A stretch of 51,877 nucleotides of DNA from Arenimonas sp. Its GTDB lineage: Bacteria > Pseudomonadota > Alphaproteobacteria > Rhizobiales > Rhizobiaceae. This document shows positions 1 to 8,954 of the stretch, one piece after another. The notes under the pieces are model-generated. The model was not told the DNA's origin. It saw only the letters and a list, made by a program, of their open reading frames with translations, and made no database searches. The position numbers and the translations under genes are program-made. The DNA lies in assembly GCA_019459145.1 (NCBI GenBank), contig JAIBEK010000045.1, positions 1 to 51,877 of the forward strand. The letters are read 5' to 3'. Numbering within the stretch: position 1 is the stretch's first letter; every line of letters begins with the position of its first letter.

Positions 1-141
1 GAAATGGTCATGCCGGGCGACAACGTCACGGTTGAAGTCGAACTGATCGTGCCGATCGCCATGGAAGAAAAGCTGCGCTTCGCCATCCGCGAAGGCGGCC
101 GCACCGTCGGCGCCGGCATCGTCGCCTCGATCATCGAGTAA
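1..141 (+). CDS. tuf: Elongation factor Tu, C-terminal fragment (5' end outside window)
   Basis: Only the last 46 codons are present, reading from the first base of the window to TAA at 139-141. The peptide contains MVMPGDN and ends [17 protein letters not shown], the invariant C-terminus of domain 3 of EF-Tu, the GTPase that delivers aminoacyl-tRNA to the ribosome. Its position just upstream of rpsJ matches the str-S10 linkage common in alphaproteobacteria. The rest of the gene lies outside the window. A degenerate second copy of the last codons follows at 226-252. Confidence 0.97.
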   Translation, partial: EMVMPGDNVTVEVELIVPIAMEEKLRFAIREGGRTVGAGIVASIIE

Positions 142-190
142 TCGATCGAACGAGCGCGAGGGCGAAAGCTGCCGACGCTGAAAACATGAT

Positions 191-214
191 CGAATGGCGC
201 ACTAGCGCCATTCG
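191..214 (+). terminator. Perfect hairpin downstream of tuf
   Basis: CGAATGGCGC, a four-base loop, then GCGCCATTCG forms a perfect 10-bp stem 50 bp after the tuf stop codon. No T-run follows, so it is not a canonical intrinsic terminator. It could stabilise the 3' end of tuf mRNA or mark a recombination scar, since it sits immediately before the tuf relic. Confidence 0.4.
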
Positions 215-225
215 AGCCTGGCTTT

Positions 226-252
226 GGCATCGTCGCTTCGATTGTCGAGTAA
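226..252 (+). pseudogene. Relic of a second tuf 3' end
   Basis: In one frame this reads GIVASIVE and stop, versus GIVASIIE and stop at the end of tuf. The similarity continues past the stop codon (TAAACGATTGA against TAATCGATCGA). The differences within the codons are mostly synonymous or conservative. I see this as the leftover 3' end of a tandem tuf duplicate or gene-conversion event. The body of such a gene is absent. Confidence 0.6.
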
Positions 253-354
253 ACGATTGACGAATAGCCGGCGGCGGTGTATGTCGCCGGCCAGAACAGA
301 GTCGGATGGTGATTTGCATCTTCCGATTCTTGCGCTGCATTTTCCGATCAGCTC

Positions 355-392
355 TTGCGGTCGGGGCGGGCAGGGCACCTCATGCTTTATAA
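355..392 (+). promoter_or_regulatory. Possible S10 operon promoter (extended -10)
   Basis: TGC-TTTATA at 383-391 looks like an extended -10 element lying just upstream of the leader hairpins. The nearest -35-like word, TTGCGG at 355-360, is 25 bp away, too far for a normal spacer. The call therefore rests on the extended -10 alone. Transcription from here would start near 398 and give a leader of about 110 nt before rpsJ. Confidence 0.3.
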
Positions 393-395
393 GTG

Positions 396-437
396 ACAGG
401 GAAGTTTCGCTTTCCCTGTGATTTTTGAAAATCAGGG
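396..437 (+). promoter_or_regulatory. Mutually exclusive hairpins in the S10 leader
   Basis: Stem 1 pairs ACAGGGAA (396-403) with TTCCCTGT (412-419). Stem 2 pairs CCCT (414-417) plus GATTTT (420-425) with AAAATC (428-433) plus AGGG (434-437), with a two-base bulge. Both use 414-417, so only one can form at a time. That layout is typical of attenuators and other leader switches. No protein-binding function is demonstrated. Confidence 0.4.
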
Positions 438-508
438 GCCGGCCAGCAATTCGTAATTCACTGTCTCTGCGTATGCGAGACGCAAGAAAAGAAACAAGGA
501 TAAGTCGA

Positions 509-817
509 ATGAACGGCCAGAATATCCGCATCCGCCTCAAGGCGTTTGATCACCGGGTTCTCGATGCCTCTACGCGGGAGATCGTCTCGACCGCAAAGCG
601 CACCGGTGCAAGCGTTCGCGGCCCGGTACCGCTCCCGACCCGCATTGAAAAGTTCACCGTCAACCGGTCGCCCCACGTCGACAAGAAGAGCCGTGAACAG
701 TTCGAGATGCGCACCCATAAGCGCCTGCTCGACATCGTTGATCCGACCCCGCAGACCGTTGACGCTCTGATGAAGCTCGACCTGGCTGCCGGCGTAGACG
801 TCGAGATCAAGCTCTAA
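509..817 (+). CDS. rpsJ: 30S ribosomal protein S10
   Basis: 102 residues, the usual length for alphaproteobacterial S10. The start [19 protein letters not shown] and the segment [19 protein letters not shown] are diagnostic. S10 sits in the head of the small subunit and, with NusB, takes part in antitermination. ATG 509 is preferred over longer upstream readings because of the AAGGA just before it and the family length. It is the first gene of the S10 operon. A 173-bp gap to rplC, in which I see nothing specific, follows. Confidence 0.98.
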   Translation: MNGQNIRIRLKAFDHRVLDASTREIVSTAKRTGASVRGPVPLPTRIEKFTVNRSPHVDKKSREQFEMRTHKRLLDIVDPTPQTVDALMKLDLAAGVDVEIKL

Positions 818-990
818 GAAAAGATTCCGGCGAGAGCCGAAATAACAAGGAAGGTACGTGGCAAGACCTGCCAACGACTTCTCGAAACGGGAAACCTGAT
901 GGTCCGGAAGGGCTTGAATGGAATCCTTAAACAAAGAGGCAAGCTTCGGGTTCTTCGGGACCTGGCGCGACTCTCAAGAGGAATGAACCA

Positions 991-1632
991 ATGCGTTCAG
1001 GTGTGATTGCACAGAAAGTGGGAATGACCCGCGTCTACAACGACGCCGGCGAGCATATCCCCGTAACAGTTCTGCGTCTGGATAACGTACAGGTCGTTGC
1101 CCAGCGTACGACCGAGAAGAACGGCTATGTCGCCGTGCAGCTCGGCGCCGGCCAGGCCAAGGTCAAGAATACGTCGAAGGCCATGCGCGGCAATTTTGCC
1201 GCAGCCAGCGTAGAGCCGAAGGCGAAGCTCGTCGAGTTCCGCGTCTCGGAAGACAACCTCATCGACGTCGGCACCCAGCTTACCGCCGGCCATTTTGCCG
1301 CGGGCCAGCTGGTCGACGTGACCGGCACGACCATCGGTAAGGGTTTTGCCGGTGCCATCAAGCGCCACAACTTCGGCGGCCTGCGTGCAACGCACGGCGT
1401 GTCGGTATCGCACCGTTCGCACGGTTCGACCGGTTCCAACCAGGATCCGGGTCGCGTTTGGAAGGGCAAGCGGATGGCCGGCCACATGGGTCAGACCCGC
1501 GTCACCACCCAGAATCTGGAAGTCGTTTCGACCGATGAAGATCGCGGTCTGATCCTTGTGAAGGGTGCCGTTCCCGGCTCCAAGGGTTCCTGGATCATCG
1601 TGCGCGACGCCGTCAAGTCGGCAGCGAAGTAA
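991..1632 (+). CDS. rplC: 50S ribosomal protein L3
   Basis: 213 residues. The N-terminus [17 protein letters not shown] and the loop with [20 protein letters not shown] identify L3, which helps nucleate 50S assembly and reaches toward the peptidyl-transferase centre. The Gln in the GSNQ stretch corresponds to the residue methylated by PrmB in enterobacteria. A purine-rich ribosome-binding site (AAGAGGAA) precedes ATG 991. rplD follows after 12 bp. Confidence 0.98.
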   Translation: MRSGVIAQKVGMTRVYNDAGEHIPVTVLRLDNVQVVAQRTTEKNGYVAVQLGAGQAKVKNTSKAMRGNFAAASVEPKAKLVEFRVSEDNLIDVGTQLTAGHFAAGQLVDVTGTTIGKGFAGAIKRHNFGGLRATHGVSVSHRSHGSTGSNQDPGRVWKGKRMAGHMGQTRVTTQNLEVVSTDEDRGLILVKGAVPGSKGSWIIVRDAVKSAAK

Positions 1633-1644
1633 GGGAGCCACACC

Positions 1645-2265
1645 ATGGAATTGAACGTCACGACCCTCGAGGGCAAAGACGCCGGCAAGGTTTCCCTGTC
1701 GGATGCGATCTTCGGTCTCGATCCGCGCGAGGACATTCTCGCCCGCATGATCCGCTACCAGCTCGCCAACAAGCGCCAGGGTACGCACAAGACCAAGACC
1801 CGTGCGGAAGTTTCCCGCACCGGCGCCAAGATGTACAAGCAGAAGGGCACCGGCCGCGCGCGTCACCATTCGGCACGCGCTCCGCAGTTCCGCGGCGGCG
1901 GCAAGGCTCACGGCCCGGTTGTTCGCAGCCACGCCCATGACCTGCCGAAGAAGGTTCGCGCGCTTGCCCTGCGTCATGCGCTCTCGGCCAAGCTCAAGTC
2001 GGAAGACCTGATCATCGTCGATCAGCTGACGACTGCCGAAGCCAAGACCAAGGCGCTGGTCGGCAATTTCGCCACCCTCGGCCTCACCAATGCTCTGGTC
2101 ATCGGCGGTGCCGAGATCGACAGCAACTTCAAGCTCGCAGCGGCAAACATCCCGAACATCGATGTTCTGCCGGTTCAGGGCATCAACGTTTACGACATCC
2201 TGCGTCGCGGCAAGCTCGTGCTTTCCAAGGCTGCGGTTGAAGCTCTGGAGGAGCGGTTCAAATGA
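1645..2265 (+). CDS. rplD: 50S ribosomal protein L4
   Basis: 206 residues. The internal loop with [23 protein letters not shown] matches the L4 extension that lines the exit tunnel. In enterobacteria L4 is the autoregulator of the S10 operon, acting on its leader; here that link is only inferred, but a structured leader exists at 396-437. It overlaps rplW by 4 bp (ATGA), implying translational coupling. Confidence 0.98.
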   Translation: MELNVTTLEGKDAGKVSLSDAIFGLDPREDILARMIRYQLANKRQGTHKTKTRAEVSRTGAKMYKQKGTGRARHHSARAPQFRGGGKAHGPVVRSHAHDLPKKVRALALRHALSAKLKSEDLIIVDQLTTAEAKTKALVGNFATLGLTNALVIGGAEIDSNFKLAAANIPNIDVLPVQGINVYDILRRGKLVLSKAAVEALEERFK

Positions 2266-2555
2266 CTGATCTTCGCCACTACGATGTGATCGTCTCTCCG
2301 TCGATCACGGAAAAGTCGACCATGGTATCCGAACAGAACCAGGTTGTCTTCAACGTCGCCAAGGGTGCCAGCAAGCCGGAAATCAAGGCTGCTGTCGAAG
2401 CGCTCTTCGGTGTCAAGGTCACCGCTGTGAACACGCTCGTCCGCAAGGGCAAGGTAAAGCGTTTCCGCGGCTTCGCCGGCAAGCAGAAGGACGTCAAGAA
2501 GGCGATCATCACGCTCGCCGAAGGTCAGTCCATCGACGTGTCGACGGGCGTCTGA
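2262..2555 (+). CDS. rplW: 50S ribosomal protein L23
   Basis: 97 residues starting [19 protein letters not shown], with the conserved [16 protein letters not shown] region. L23 lies at the mouth of the nascent-chain tunnel and is the docking site for trigger factor and SRP; the SRP protein gene ffh is also in this window at 30.8 kb. The start overlaps the rplD stop. rplB begins 17 bp later. Confidence 0.98.
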   Translation: MTDLRHYDVIVSPSITEKSTMVSEQNQVVFNVAKGASKPEIKAAVEALFGVKVTAVNTLVRKGKVKRFRGFAGKQKDVKKAIITLAEGQSIDVSTGV

Positions 2556-2572
2556 GGTAGGGAACAAGAACA

Positions 2573-3409
2573 ATGGCATTGAAACATTTCAATCCGATCA
2601 CGCCGAGCCAGCGCCAGCTCGTCATCGTCGACCGCTCCAGCCTCTACAAGGGCAAGCCGGTCAAGGCACTGACGGAAGGTCTGTCCAAGAGCGGTGGCCG
2701 TAACAACCTCGGTCGCATCACCGCCCGCTTCATCGGCGGTGGTCACAAGCGCACCTATCGTCTGGTCGACTTCAAGCGTCGCAAGTTCGAAGTCGAAGGC
2801 ACCGTTGAGCGTCTGGAATATGACCCGAACCGCACCGCGTTCATCGCGCTGGTGAGCTATGCCGACGGCGAACAGGCCTATATCCTGGCGCCGCAGCGTC
2901 TCGCCGCCGGTGACAAGGTCATCGCGTCCGAGAAGGCTGTCGACGTAAAGCCCGGCAACACCATGCCGCTGCAGTACATCCCGGTCGGCTCGATCGTGCA
3001 CAACGTCGAGATGAAGCCGGGCAAGGGCGGCCAGATCGCTCGCTCCGCCGGCACCTATGTCCAGCTGGTCGGCCGCGATGCCGGCATGGCGATCCTTCGC
3101 CTGAATTCCGGCGAACAGCGTCTGGTTCCGGGCTCGTGCCTGGCCACCATCGGCGCCGTTTCCAATCCGGACCACGGCAACATCAACGACGGCAAGGCCG
3201 GTCGCACCCGTTGGCGTGGCAAGACCCCGCATAACCGCGGTGTCGTCATGAACCCGGTCGACCACCCGCACGGCGGTGGTGAAGGCCGCACGTCCGGTGG
3301 TCGCCACCCGGTTTCCCCGTGGGGCAAGCCGACCAAGGGCAAGCGGACCCGCTCGAACAAGTCGACCGACAAGTTCATCATGCGCTCCCGCCACCTGAAG
3401 AAGAAGTAA
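2573..3409 (+). CDS. rplB: 50S ribosomal protein L2
   Basis: 278 residues. The C-terminal signature [17 protein letters not shown] contains the conserved His implicated in peptidyl-transfer-centre function. The region [20 protein letters not shown] is the RNA-binding OB/SH3 core. Full length with no anomalies. GAACAAGAACA just before ATG 2573 is a weak ribosome-binding site, but the distance from rplW (17 bp) suggests coupling. Confidence 0.98.
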   Translation: MALKHFNPITPSQRQLVIVDRSSLYKGKPVKALTEGLSKSGGRNNLGRITARFIGGGHKRTYRLVDFKRRKFEVEGTVERLEYDPNRTAFIALVSYADGEQAYILAPQRLAAGDKVIASEKAVDVKPGNTMPLQYIPVGSIVHNVEMKPGKGGQIARSAGTYVQLVGRDAGMAILRLNSGEQRLVPGSCLATIGAVSNPDHGNINDGKAGRTRWRGKTPHNRGVVMNPVDHPHGGGEGRTSGGRHPVSPWGKPTKGKRTRSNKSTDKFIMRSRHLKKK

Positions 3410-3425
3410 GAGAGGTTAGTCAGAA

Positions 3426-3704
3426 ATGGCTCGTTCAGTATGGAAAGGCCCGTTTGTTGACGGCTATCTTCTCAAGAAGGCTGAGAAGGTTCGCGAAGGC
3501 GGTCGTAGCGAAGTGATCAAGATCTGGAGCCGTCGCTCCACGATCCTGCCGCAGTTCGTCGGTCTCACCTTCGGCGTCTACAACGGCAGCAAGCATGTTC
3601 CGGTCAGCGTCAACGAAGACATGGTCGGTCACAAGTTCGGTGAATTCTCTCCGACCCGGACCTATTACGGTCACGGTGCGGACAAGAAGGCGAAGAGGAA
3701 GTAA
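3426..3704 (+). CDS. rpsS: 30S ribosomal protein S19
   Basis: 92 residues: [20 protein letters not shown] at the start and [19 protein letters not shown] at the end are typical. S19 forms a complex with S13 at the head of the 30S subunit and contacts the A/P-site tRNAs. It is separated from rplB by 16 bp and from rplV by 2 bp. Confidence 0.98.
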   Translation: MARSVWKGPFVDGYLLKKAEKVREGGRSEVIKIWSRRSTILPQFVGLTFGVYNGSKHVPVSVNEDMVGHKFGEFSPTRTYYGHGADKKAKRK

Positions 3705-3706
3705 CA

Positions 3707-4096
3707 ATGGGCAAGGCAAAAGCCGAACGTCGGCTGAAGGACAACGAGGCGCAAGCTGTTGCGCGCACGATCCGCGTCAGCCCGCAGAAGCTCAACCTGG
3801 TTGCCGCGCTGATCCGCGGCAAGAAGGTCGAGCGCGCGCTCGCCGACTTGGAATTCTCGCGCAAGCGTATCGCCGGCACGGTTCGCAAGACCCTGGAATC
3901 GGCGATCGCAAACGCCGAGAACAACCATGATCTCGACGTCGACCAGCTGATCGTGGCGGAAGCCTATGTCGGCAAGTCGATCACCATGAAGCGTTTCCAC
4001 GCTCGTGGCCGTGGCCGCGCATCGCGCATCGAAAAGCCGTTCTCGCACCTCACCATCGTCGTGCGCGAAGTCGAAGCCAATGGGGAGGCCGCATAA
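3707..4096 (+). CDS. rplV: 50S ribosomal protein L22
   Basis: 129 residues. The C-terminal hairpin containing [14 protein letters not shown] is the loop that extends into the nascent peptide tunnel and is the site of macrolide-resistance changes in other species. The stop codon TAA shares its last base with the ATG of rpsC (TAATG), a coupled junction. Confidence 0.98.
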   Translation: MGKAKAERRLKDNEAQAVARTIRVSPQKLNLVAALIRGKKVERALADLEFSRKRIAGTVRKTLESAIANAENNHDLDVDQLIVAEAYVGKSITMKRFHARGRGRASRIEKPFSHLTIVVREVEANGEAA

Positions 4097-4830
4097 TGGG
4101 TCAGAAAATCAATCCGATCGGTTTCCGCCTGGGCATCAACCGCACCTGGGACAGCCGTTGGTTCGCCGACAATGCCGAATACGGCAAGCTGCTCCATGAG
4201 GATCTGAAGATCCGCGCTTACCTGATGGAAGAGCTGAAGCAGGCTGGTATCGCCAAGGTGGTCATCGAGCGTCCGCACAAGAAGTGCCGCGTCACGATCC
4301 ACTCGGCTCGCCCGGGCCTGATCATCGGCAAGAAGGGCGCCGACATCGAGAAGCTTCGCAAGAAGCTCTCGGAGATGACCAACTCCGAGACGCACCTCAA
4401 CATTGTTGAAGTGCGCAAGCCGGAAGTCGACGCAACGCTCGTTGCCCAGTCGATCACCCAGCAGCTCGAGCGTCGTATCGCTTTCCGTCGCGCCATGAAG
4501 CGCGCCGTGCAGTCGGCCATGCGTCTGGGTGCCGAAGGCATCAAGATCACCTGCGCCGGCCGTCTCGGTGGCGCCGAAATCGCGCGTACCGAATGGTACC
4601 GCGAAGGTCGCGTTCCGCTTCACACGCTCCGCGCCGACATCGACTACGGCACGTCTGAAGCCGAAACCGCTTATGGCATCTGCGGCGTCAAGGTCTGGAT
4701 CTTCAAGGGAGAAATCCTCGAGCATGATCCGATGGCTTCCGAGCGTCGCGCTCTCGAGAGCGATGCGCAGGGTCCCGCAAGCCGTGGCGATCGTGGCGAT
4801 CGTGGCGACCGTCGCCGCGAAAACGCTTGA
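4096..4830 (+). CDS. rpsC: 30S ribosomal protein S3
   Basis: 244 residues. A KH domain is visible with its GxxG loop in [16 protein letters not shown]. The following S3 C-terminal domain contains [17 protein letters not shown]. The tail carries a short GDR repeat ([14 protein letters not shown]), a variable basic extension seen in some rhizobial S3 proteins. S3 lines the mRNA entry channel. Start overlaps rplV by one base. Confidence 0.98.
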   Translation: MGQKINPIGFRLGINRTWDSRWFADNAEYGKLLHEDLKIRAYLMEELKQAGIAKVVIERPHKKCRVTIHSARPGLIIGKKGADIEKLRKKLSEMTNSETHLNIVEVRKPEVDATLVAQSITQQLERRIAFRRAMKRAVQSAMRLGAEGIKITCAGRLGGAEIARTEWYREGRVPLHTLRADIDYGTSEAETAYGICGVKVWIFKGEILEHDPMASERRALESDAQGPASRGDRGDRGDRRRENA

Positions 4831-4867
4831 TTGACGCTGGCGAAAGATAAGTTCGGAGAATAAGAAA

Positions 4868-5281
4868 ATGTTGCAGCCAAAGCGTACTAAGTACCGCAAG
4901 CAGTTCAAGGGCCGCATCAAGGGTGTTGCCAAGGGCGGTTTCGACCTGGCATTCGGCGAGTTCGGTCTCAAGTCTCTTGAGCCGAACCGCGTCAACGCCC
5001 GCGAAATTGAAGCTGCTCGTCGTGCGATCACCCGCTACATGAAGCGTGCTGGCCGTGTCTGGATCCGGGTATTCCCCGATGTTCCGGTTACCGCCAAGCC
5101 GACCGAAGTGCGTATGGGTAAGGGTAAGGGTTCGGTCGAGTACTGGGCCTGCAAGGTCAAGCCCGGCCGTATGATGTTCGAGATCGACGGCGTGTCCGAG
5201 GAGATCGCCCGCGAGGCGCTTCGTCTCGGTTCGGCCAAGCTCTCGGTCAAGACGCGCTTCGTTCAGCGCATTGCAGAGTAA
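4868..5281 (+). CDS. rplP: 50S ribosomal protein L16
   Basis: 137 residues, [16 protein letters not shown] at the start and [20 protein letters not shown] in the middle. L16 binds near the A site and 5S rRNA and is a late-assembly protein. GGAGAA precedes the ATG at suitable spacing. It lies 37 bp after rpsC and 11 bp before rpmC. Confidence 0.98.
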   Translation: MLQPKRTKYRKQFKGRIKGVAKGGFDLAFGEFGLKSLEPNRVNAREIEAARRAITRYMKRAGRVWIRVFPDVPVTAKPTEVRMGKGKGSVEYWACKVKPGRMMFEIDGVSEEIAREALRLGSAKLSVKTRFVQRIAE

Positions 5282-5292
5282 GGATCAAGCCC

Positions 5293-5493
5293 ATGAAAGC
5301 CGCAGACGTTCGCGCCATGAGCGCCGATCAGTTGAATGACGAGCTTGCCAAGCTGAAGAAGGAGCAGTTCAACCTGCGCTTCCAGAAGGCGACCGGCCAG
5401 CTCGAAAAGTCTTCGCGTATCCAGGAAGTCCGTCGTGACATCGCACGCGTGAAAACCATTGCCCGCCAGAAGGCGGCAGAAGCCAAGGCCTAA
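5293..5493 (+). CDS. rpmC: 50S ribosomal protein L29
   Basis: 66 residues with the family pattern of two helices, including [21 protein letters not shown]29 sits beside L23 at the tunnel exit. Full length. GGATCAAGCCC precedes the ATG, and rpsQ starts 14 bp after the stop. Confidence 0.97.
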   Translation: MKAADVRAMSADQLNDELAKLKKEQFNLRFQKATGQLEKSSRIQEVRRDIARVKTIARQKAAEAKA

Positions 5494-5507
5494 AGGACCA
5501 GAAAATT

Positions 5508-5744
5508 ATGCCTAAACGCATTCTGCAGGGCGTCGTTGTCAGCGACAAGAACGAAAAGACCGTTGTTGTCCGCGTCGAGCGTCGATTCGCTCACCCGCTG
5601 CTTCAGAAGACCGTTCGCCGGTCGAAGAAGTACAAGGCTCACGACGAGAACAACCAGTACAAGATTGGTGACGTGGTTTCCATCGAGGAATGCGCACCGA
5701 TCTCCAAGGACAAGCGCTGGACGGTGGTATCCGCCCACGCTTAA
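5508..5744 (+). CDS. rpsQ: 30S ribosomal protein S17
   Basis: 78 residues. [20 protein letters not shown] opens the OB-fold, and [13 protein letters not shown] residues ([19 protein letters not shown]) close it. S17 is a primary 16S rRNA binder. It is the last gene of the classical S10 operon. A 233-bp structured gap then separates it from rplN, unlike the tight spacing on its other side. Confidence 0.98.
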   Translation: MPKRILQGVVVSDKNEKTVVVRVERRFAHPLLQKTVRRSKKYKAHDENNQYKIGDVVSIEECAPISKDKRWTVVSAHA

Positions 5745-5757
5745 TTTATAGAGTTTT

Positions 5758-5781
5758 GCGCCTGGCCCTTGCGCCAGACGC
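5758..5781 (+). promoter_or_regulatory. Hairpin 1 in the rpsQ-rplN gap
   Basis: GCG-C-CTGGC pairs with GCCAG-A-CGC around a six-base loop, starting 13 bp after the rpsQ stop. No T-run follows. It may protect the 3' end of the S10 transcript or be part of the boundary structure between the S10 and spc operons. Confidence 0.4.
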
Positions 5782-5813
5782 AGAAATCTGTATGAAGCAG
5801 GCCATTGGCGCAG

Positions 5814-5840
5814 GAACGCTCCGGCAACGGGCGTTCTTTT
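5814..5840 (+). terminator. Terminator-like hairpin between the S10 and spc operons
   Basis: GAACGC (5814-5819) pairs with GCGTTC (5831-5836), with inner CC/GG pairs, and is followed at once by TTTT. This has the form of a modest intrinsic terminator or attenuator at the S10/spc boundary. Partial read-through is expected because downstream genes are also ribosomal; the promoter for rplN in this gap is not obvious. Confidence 0.5.
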
Positions 5841-5977
5841 GCTTTGAGCGCACGGAAGGTCCCTTCACGGGAAACCACCCTGACAAGTTCTTTCCGCGCG
5901 ACATTCGAAATTACTCATAAGCCGGGATAGGGGGCTATTCGCCCAACCGTCTCGGTACAACAAGAAGGCGACCTGAC

Positions 5978-6346
5978 ATGATTCAGATGCAGACTAACCT
6001 CGACGTGGCGGATAATTCCGGCGCACGTCGTGTCATGTGCATCAAGGTGCTGGGCGGCTCCAAGCGTAAATATGCTTCTGTCGGCGACATCATCGTCGTC
6101 TCGATCAAGGAAGCTATTCCGCGCGGCCGCGTGAAGAAGGGTGACGTGATGAAGGCGGTTGTCGTGCGCACCGCCAAGGACATCCGTCGCGCCGACGGCA
6201 GCGTCATCCGCTTCGATAACAACGCAGCTGTTCTTATCGACAACAAGAAAGAGCCGATCGGCACCCGTATCTTCGGACCGGTTCCGCGTGAACTTCGCGC
6301 CAAGAACCACATGAAGATCATCTCGCTGGCTCCGGAAGTACTGTAA
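5978..6346 (+). CDS. rplN: 50S ribosomal protein L14
   Basis: 122 residues, [20 protein letters not shown] at the start, [17 protein letters not shown] in the middle. L14 sits at the subunit interface and contacts 16S rRNA in bridge B8. It opens the spc operon as in enterobacteria; the 233-bp upstream gap with a terminator-like hairpin supports a transcription-unit boundary here. Confidence 0.98.
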   Translation: MIQMQTNLDVADNSGARRVMCIKVLGGSKRKYASVGDIIVVSIKEAIPRGRVKKGDVMKAVVVRTAKDIRRADGSVIRFDNNAAVLIDNKKEPIGTRIFGPVPRELRAKNHMKIISLAPEVL

Positions 6347-6358
6347 GGAGCCATGGCG

Positions 6359-6667
6359 ATGCAAAAGATCCGTAAGGGCGACAAGGTCGTCGTATTGACC
6401 GGTAAGGACAAGGGCCGCACCGGTGAAGTCATTCAAGTGATGCCGAAGGAAGATCGCGCGGTTGTGCGTGGCGTAAACATGGTGAAGCGTCACCAGCGCC
6501 AGACCCAGACCGCCGAAGCCGGCATCATCAACAAGGAAGCCTCCATCCACCTGTCCAACCTCGCTGTCGCTGACACGGACGGCAAGCCGACCCGCGTCGG
6601 TTTCCAGGTCGTCGAGGGCAAGAAGGTGCGTGTGGCCAAGCGTTCGGGAGATGTGATCGATGGCTGA
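6359..6667 (+). CDS. rplX: 50S ribosomal protein L24
   Basis: 102 residues from ATG 6359: [20 protein letters not shown] is the KOW motif of L24, an assembly initiator for the 50S subunit. An in-frame ATG also exists at 6353. The ribosome-binding site AGGAG at 6346-6350 is only 2 bp from 6353 but 8 bp from 6359, so the later start is favoured. The end overlaps rplE by 8 bp. Confidence 0.96.
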   Translation: MQKIRKGDKVVVLTGKDKGRTGEVIQVMPKEDRAVVRGVNMVKRHQRQTQTAEAGIINKEASIHLSNLAVADTDGKPTRVGFQVVEGKKVRVAKRSGDVIDG

Positions 6668-7217
6668 TGCAAAGTATGAGCCGCGCCTCAAGCAGGAATA
6701 TGTTTCCCGCATCCGCAAGGCGCTGCAGGAGCAGTTCAACTTCTCGAACGAGATGCAGATCCCGAAGCTCGACAAGATCGTGATCAACATGGGCGTCGGT
6801 GAAGCGACGGCTGATTCGAAGAAGCCCACCGTGGCTGCTGCCGACCTGGCCGCGATCGCCGGCCAGAAGCCGGTCATCACCCGCGCTCGCAACTCGATCG
6901 CCGGCTTCAAGCTGCGCGAAAACATGCCGATCGGCGCAAAGGTCACCCTGCGCGGCGCTCGCATGTATGAGTTCCTGGACCGTCTGATCAACATCGCGCT
7001 TCCGCGCGTTCGCGACTTTAGGGGCCTGAACCCGAAGTCCTTCGATGGCCGTGGCAACTTCGCCATGGGCATCAAGGAACACATTGTGTTCCCTGAGATC
7101 AACTACGACAAGGTTGATCAGATGTGGGGCATGGACATCATCGTTTGCACGACGGCAAACTCGGACGACGAAGCTCGGGCTCTTTTGAAAGAGTTCAACT
7201 TCCCCTTCCGTCAGTAA
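6660..7217 (+). CDS. rplE: 50S ribosomal protein L5
   Basis: 185 residues. [13 protein letters not shown] and the region [20 protein letters not shown] are family signatures. L5 binds 5S rRNA in the central protuberance. Its start lies inside the rplX end (8-bp overlap), implying coupling. The 33-bp gap to rpsN is where S8 represses translation in E. coli; no such structure is evident to me here. Confidence 0.98.
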   Translation: MADAKYEPRLKQEYVSRIRKALQEQFNFSNEMQIPKLDKIVINMGVGEATADSKKPTVAAADLAAIAGQKPVITRARNSIAGFKLRENMPIGAKVTLRGARMYEFLDRLINIALPRVRDFRGLNPKSFDGRGNFAMGIKEHIVFPEINYDKVDQMWGMDIIVCTTANSDDEARALLKEFNFPFRQ

Positions 7218-7250
7218 CCGTAACGACGAGCGTAGAAGAGGAACTTCCAT

Positions 7251-7556
7251 ATGGCGAAGACCAGCGCAGTTGAAAAGAACAAGCGCCGCCGCAAGATCGT
7301 TGCCAGCCAGGCCTCCAAGCGGGCCGGCCTCAAGGCGATCATCATGAACCAGTCGCTTTCGATCGAAGACCGGTTCAAGGCAACCCTTAAGCTGGCAGAA
7401 CTGCCGCGCGACGGCTCCAAGACCCGTATTCGCAACCGTTGCGAAGTCACCGGTCGCCCGCGTGCGTTCTACCGCAAGCTCAAGATGTCGCGTATCGCGC
7501 TTCGTGATCTCGGCAATTCCGGCAAGGTGCCGGGCATTGTCAAGTCGAGCTGGTAA
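7251..7556 (+). CDS. rpsN: 30S ribosomal protein S14, zinc-independent form
   Basis: 101 residues, the long form. The only Cys is in [18 protein letters not shown], so the four-Cys zinc ribbon of short S14 proteins is absent and no zinc is expected to be bound. [20 protein letters not shown] is the typical start. S14 assembles into the 30S head. Confidence 0.98.
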   Translation: MAKTSAVEKNKRRRKIVASQASKRAGLKAIIMNQSLSIEDRFKATLKLAELPRDGSKTRIRNRCEVTGRPRAFYRKLKMSRIALRDLGNSGKVPGIVKSSW

Positions 7557-7568
7557 GGAGACGGACAA

Positions 7569-7967
7569 ATGACGATGACTGATCCGTTGGGCGATATGCT
7601 CACCCGTATCCGCAATGGCGCTGCACGCCGCAAGAGCTCGGTTTCGACCCCGGCCTCCAATCTTCGTGCACGCGTTCTCGATGTCCTTCAGGCTGAAGGC
7701 TACATCCGCGGTTATTCCGAAGTTAAGTACGACAATGGCAAGGCCGAGCTGCAGATCGAACTGAAGTACTACGAAGGTGCTTCGGTCATCCGCGAAATCG
7801 GCCGCGTCTCCAAGCCGGGCCGCCGAGTTTATGTCTCGGTGAAGTCCATCCCGCAGGTCGCGAACGGCCTCGGCATCACCATCCTTTCTACCCCGAAGGG
7901 TGTGATGGCCGATCACCAGGCTCGCGAACAGAATGTTGGTGGCGAGGTTCTTTGCTCGGTCTTCTAA
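7569..7967 (+). CDS. rpsH: 30S ribosomal protein S8
   Basis: 132 residues, [17 protein letters not shown] at the start and [20 protein letters not shown] near the end. S8 binds the central domain of 16S rRNA and in E. coli represses the spc operon. AAGGAG at 7555-7560 sets ATG 7569; an internal ATG at 7575 is a less well-spaced alternative. Confidence 0.98.
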   Translation: MTMTDPLGDMLTRIRNGAARRKSSVSTPASNLRARVLDVLQAEGYIRGYSEVKYDNGKAELQIELKYYEGASVIREIGRVSKPGRRVYVSVKSIPQVANGLGITILSTPKGVMADHQAREQNVGGEVLCSVF

Positions 7968-8009
7968 GACTGAGCAAGGATCTCCCTAGCGAACAGACAG
8001 GATCAAGAC

Positions 8010-8543
8010 ATGTCTCGTATCGGTAAAAAGCCCGTTCCGGTTCCTGCAGGGATCACGGCCGTCGTTGACGGCCAGAAGGTGACTGCAAAGGGCCCGAAGG
8101 GCGAACTCTTCTTCGTCGCGAATGACGAAATCTCGGTTGCGCTCGAAGACAACGCCGTCGTTGTCATGCCGCGCAACGAGTCCAAGGATGCTCGGTCCAA
8201 GTGGGGCATGTCCCGCACGATGGTCGAGAACATCTTCAAGGGCGTCAAGGACGGTTACGAGCGCAAGCTCGAAATCAACGGCGTCGGTTACCGCGCTTCT
8301 CTGCAGGGCAAGAACCTGCAGCTGGCTCTCGGCTTCAGCCACGATGTGGTCTATGAGCCGCCGGTCGGTATCTCGATCGCGGTTCCGAAGCCGACTGAAA
8401 TCATCGTCTCCGGCATCAACAAGCAGCAGGTCGGTCAGGTCGCTGCTGAAATCCGCGAATATCGCGGCCCCGAGCCCTACAAGGGCAAGGGTGTCAAGTA
8501 TGCCGAAGAGCGGATCGTCCGCAAAGAAGGCAAGAAGAAGTAA
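8010..8543 (+). CDS. rplF: 50S ribosomal protein L6
   Basis: 177 residues. The C-terminal signature [20 protein letters not shown] is the L6 rRNA-binding stretch. Two tandem L6 folds span roughly residues 10-80 and 90-170. L6 lies near the sarcin-ricin loop. It follows rpsH by 42 bp and precedes rplR by 12 bp. Confidence 0.98.
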   Translation: MSRIGKKPVPVPAGITAVVDGQKVTAKGPKGELFFVANDEISVALEDNAVVVMPRNESKDARSKWGMSRTMVENIFKGVKDGYERKLEINGVGYRASLQGKNLQLALGFSHDVVYEPPVGISIAVPKPTEIIVSGINKQQVGQVAAEIREYRGPEPYKGKGVKYAEERIVRKEGKKK

Positions 8544-8555
8544 GGAACGCGCGAA

Positions 8556-8918
8556 ATGGCAAGCAGGAAAGAAGCACTTGTACGTCGTGCCAATCGCGTG
8601 CGGCGTCAGATCAAGGCGGTGGCCAATGGCCGTCCGCGTCTGTCGGTACATCGCTCGTCGAAGAACATCTACGCTCAGATCATCGACGATGTCGCTGGCA
8701 AGACCCTTGCGGCTGCCTCGACGCTCGATGGCGGCCTGAAGGGTTCGCTCAAGACCGGCGCCGACACTGCTGCAGCTGCAGCGGTCGGCAAGCTGGTTGC
8801 CGAGCGTGCCGTCAAGGCTGGCGTCAAGGAAGTTGTTTTCGACCGTGGCGCATTCATCTACCACGGCCGCATCAAGGCCCTGGCGGAAGCTGCCCGCGAA
8901 GGCGGTCTCAACTTCTAA
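8556..8918 (+). CDS. rplR: 50S ribosomal protein L18
   Basis: 120 residues with [20 protein letters not shown] and the closing [21 protein letters not shown]18 binds 5S rRNA together with L5. It ends 141 bp before rpsE, and that gap carries a strong terminator-like hairpin, unusual inside the spc operon. Confidence 0.98.
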   Translation: MASRKEALVRRANRVRRQIKAVANGRPRLSVHRSSKNIYAQIIDDVAGKTLAAASTLDGGLKGSLKTGADTAAAAAVGKLVAERAVKAGVKEVVFDRGAFIYHGRIKALAEAAREGGLNF

Positions 8919-8923
8919 GAAGA

Positions 8924-8954
8924 TTCCGCCCGGGCTCTCGTCCGGGCGGATTTT
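8924..8954 (+). terminator. Terminator-like hairpin between rplR and rpsE
   Basis: TCCGCCCGG (8925-8933) pairs perfectly with CCGGGCGGA (8942-8950) and is followed by TTTT. A second small stem, CCGGC/GCCGG at 8955-8968, and a third, TGCCC/GGGCA near 8990-9002, follow before rpsE. The first has the shape of an intrinsic terminator placed six bases after the rplR stop. Since rpsE must still be expressed, it probably acts as a partial attenuator or an RNA-stability element. Confidence 0.55.

Larger units (their letters stand above)
142..508. other. tuf-rpsJ intergenic region (S10 operon leader)
   Basis: This 367-bp gap holds no credible gene. From left to right it contains a perfect 10-bp hairpin at 191-214, a relic of a second tuf 3' end at 226-252, an extended -10-like element near 383-391, and two overlapping hairpins at 396-437. 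Short ORFs here are in frames with no recognisable product. In other bacteria the leader of this operon is where L4 autoregulation acts; whether that happens here is not shown by the sequence. Confidence 0.8.

Noticed and set aside
191..214. Intrinsic terminator for tuf
   Set aside because: Strong stem but no U-tract; kept only as a hairpin of unknown role.
5880..5908. rplN promoter with CTGACA as -35
   Set aside because: No acceptable -10 at 16-18 bp spacing, so not listed as a feature.
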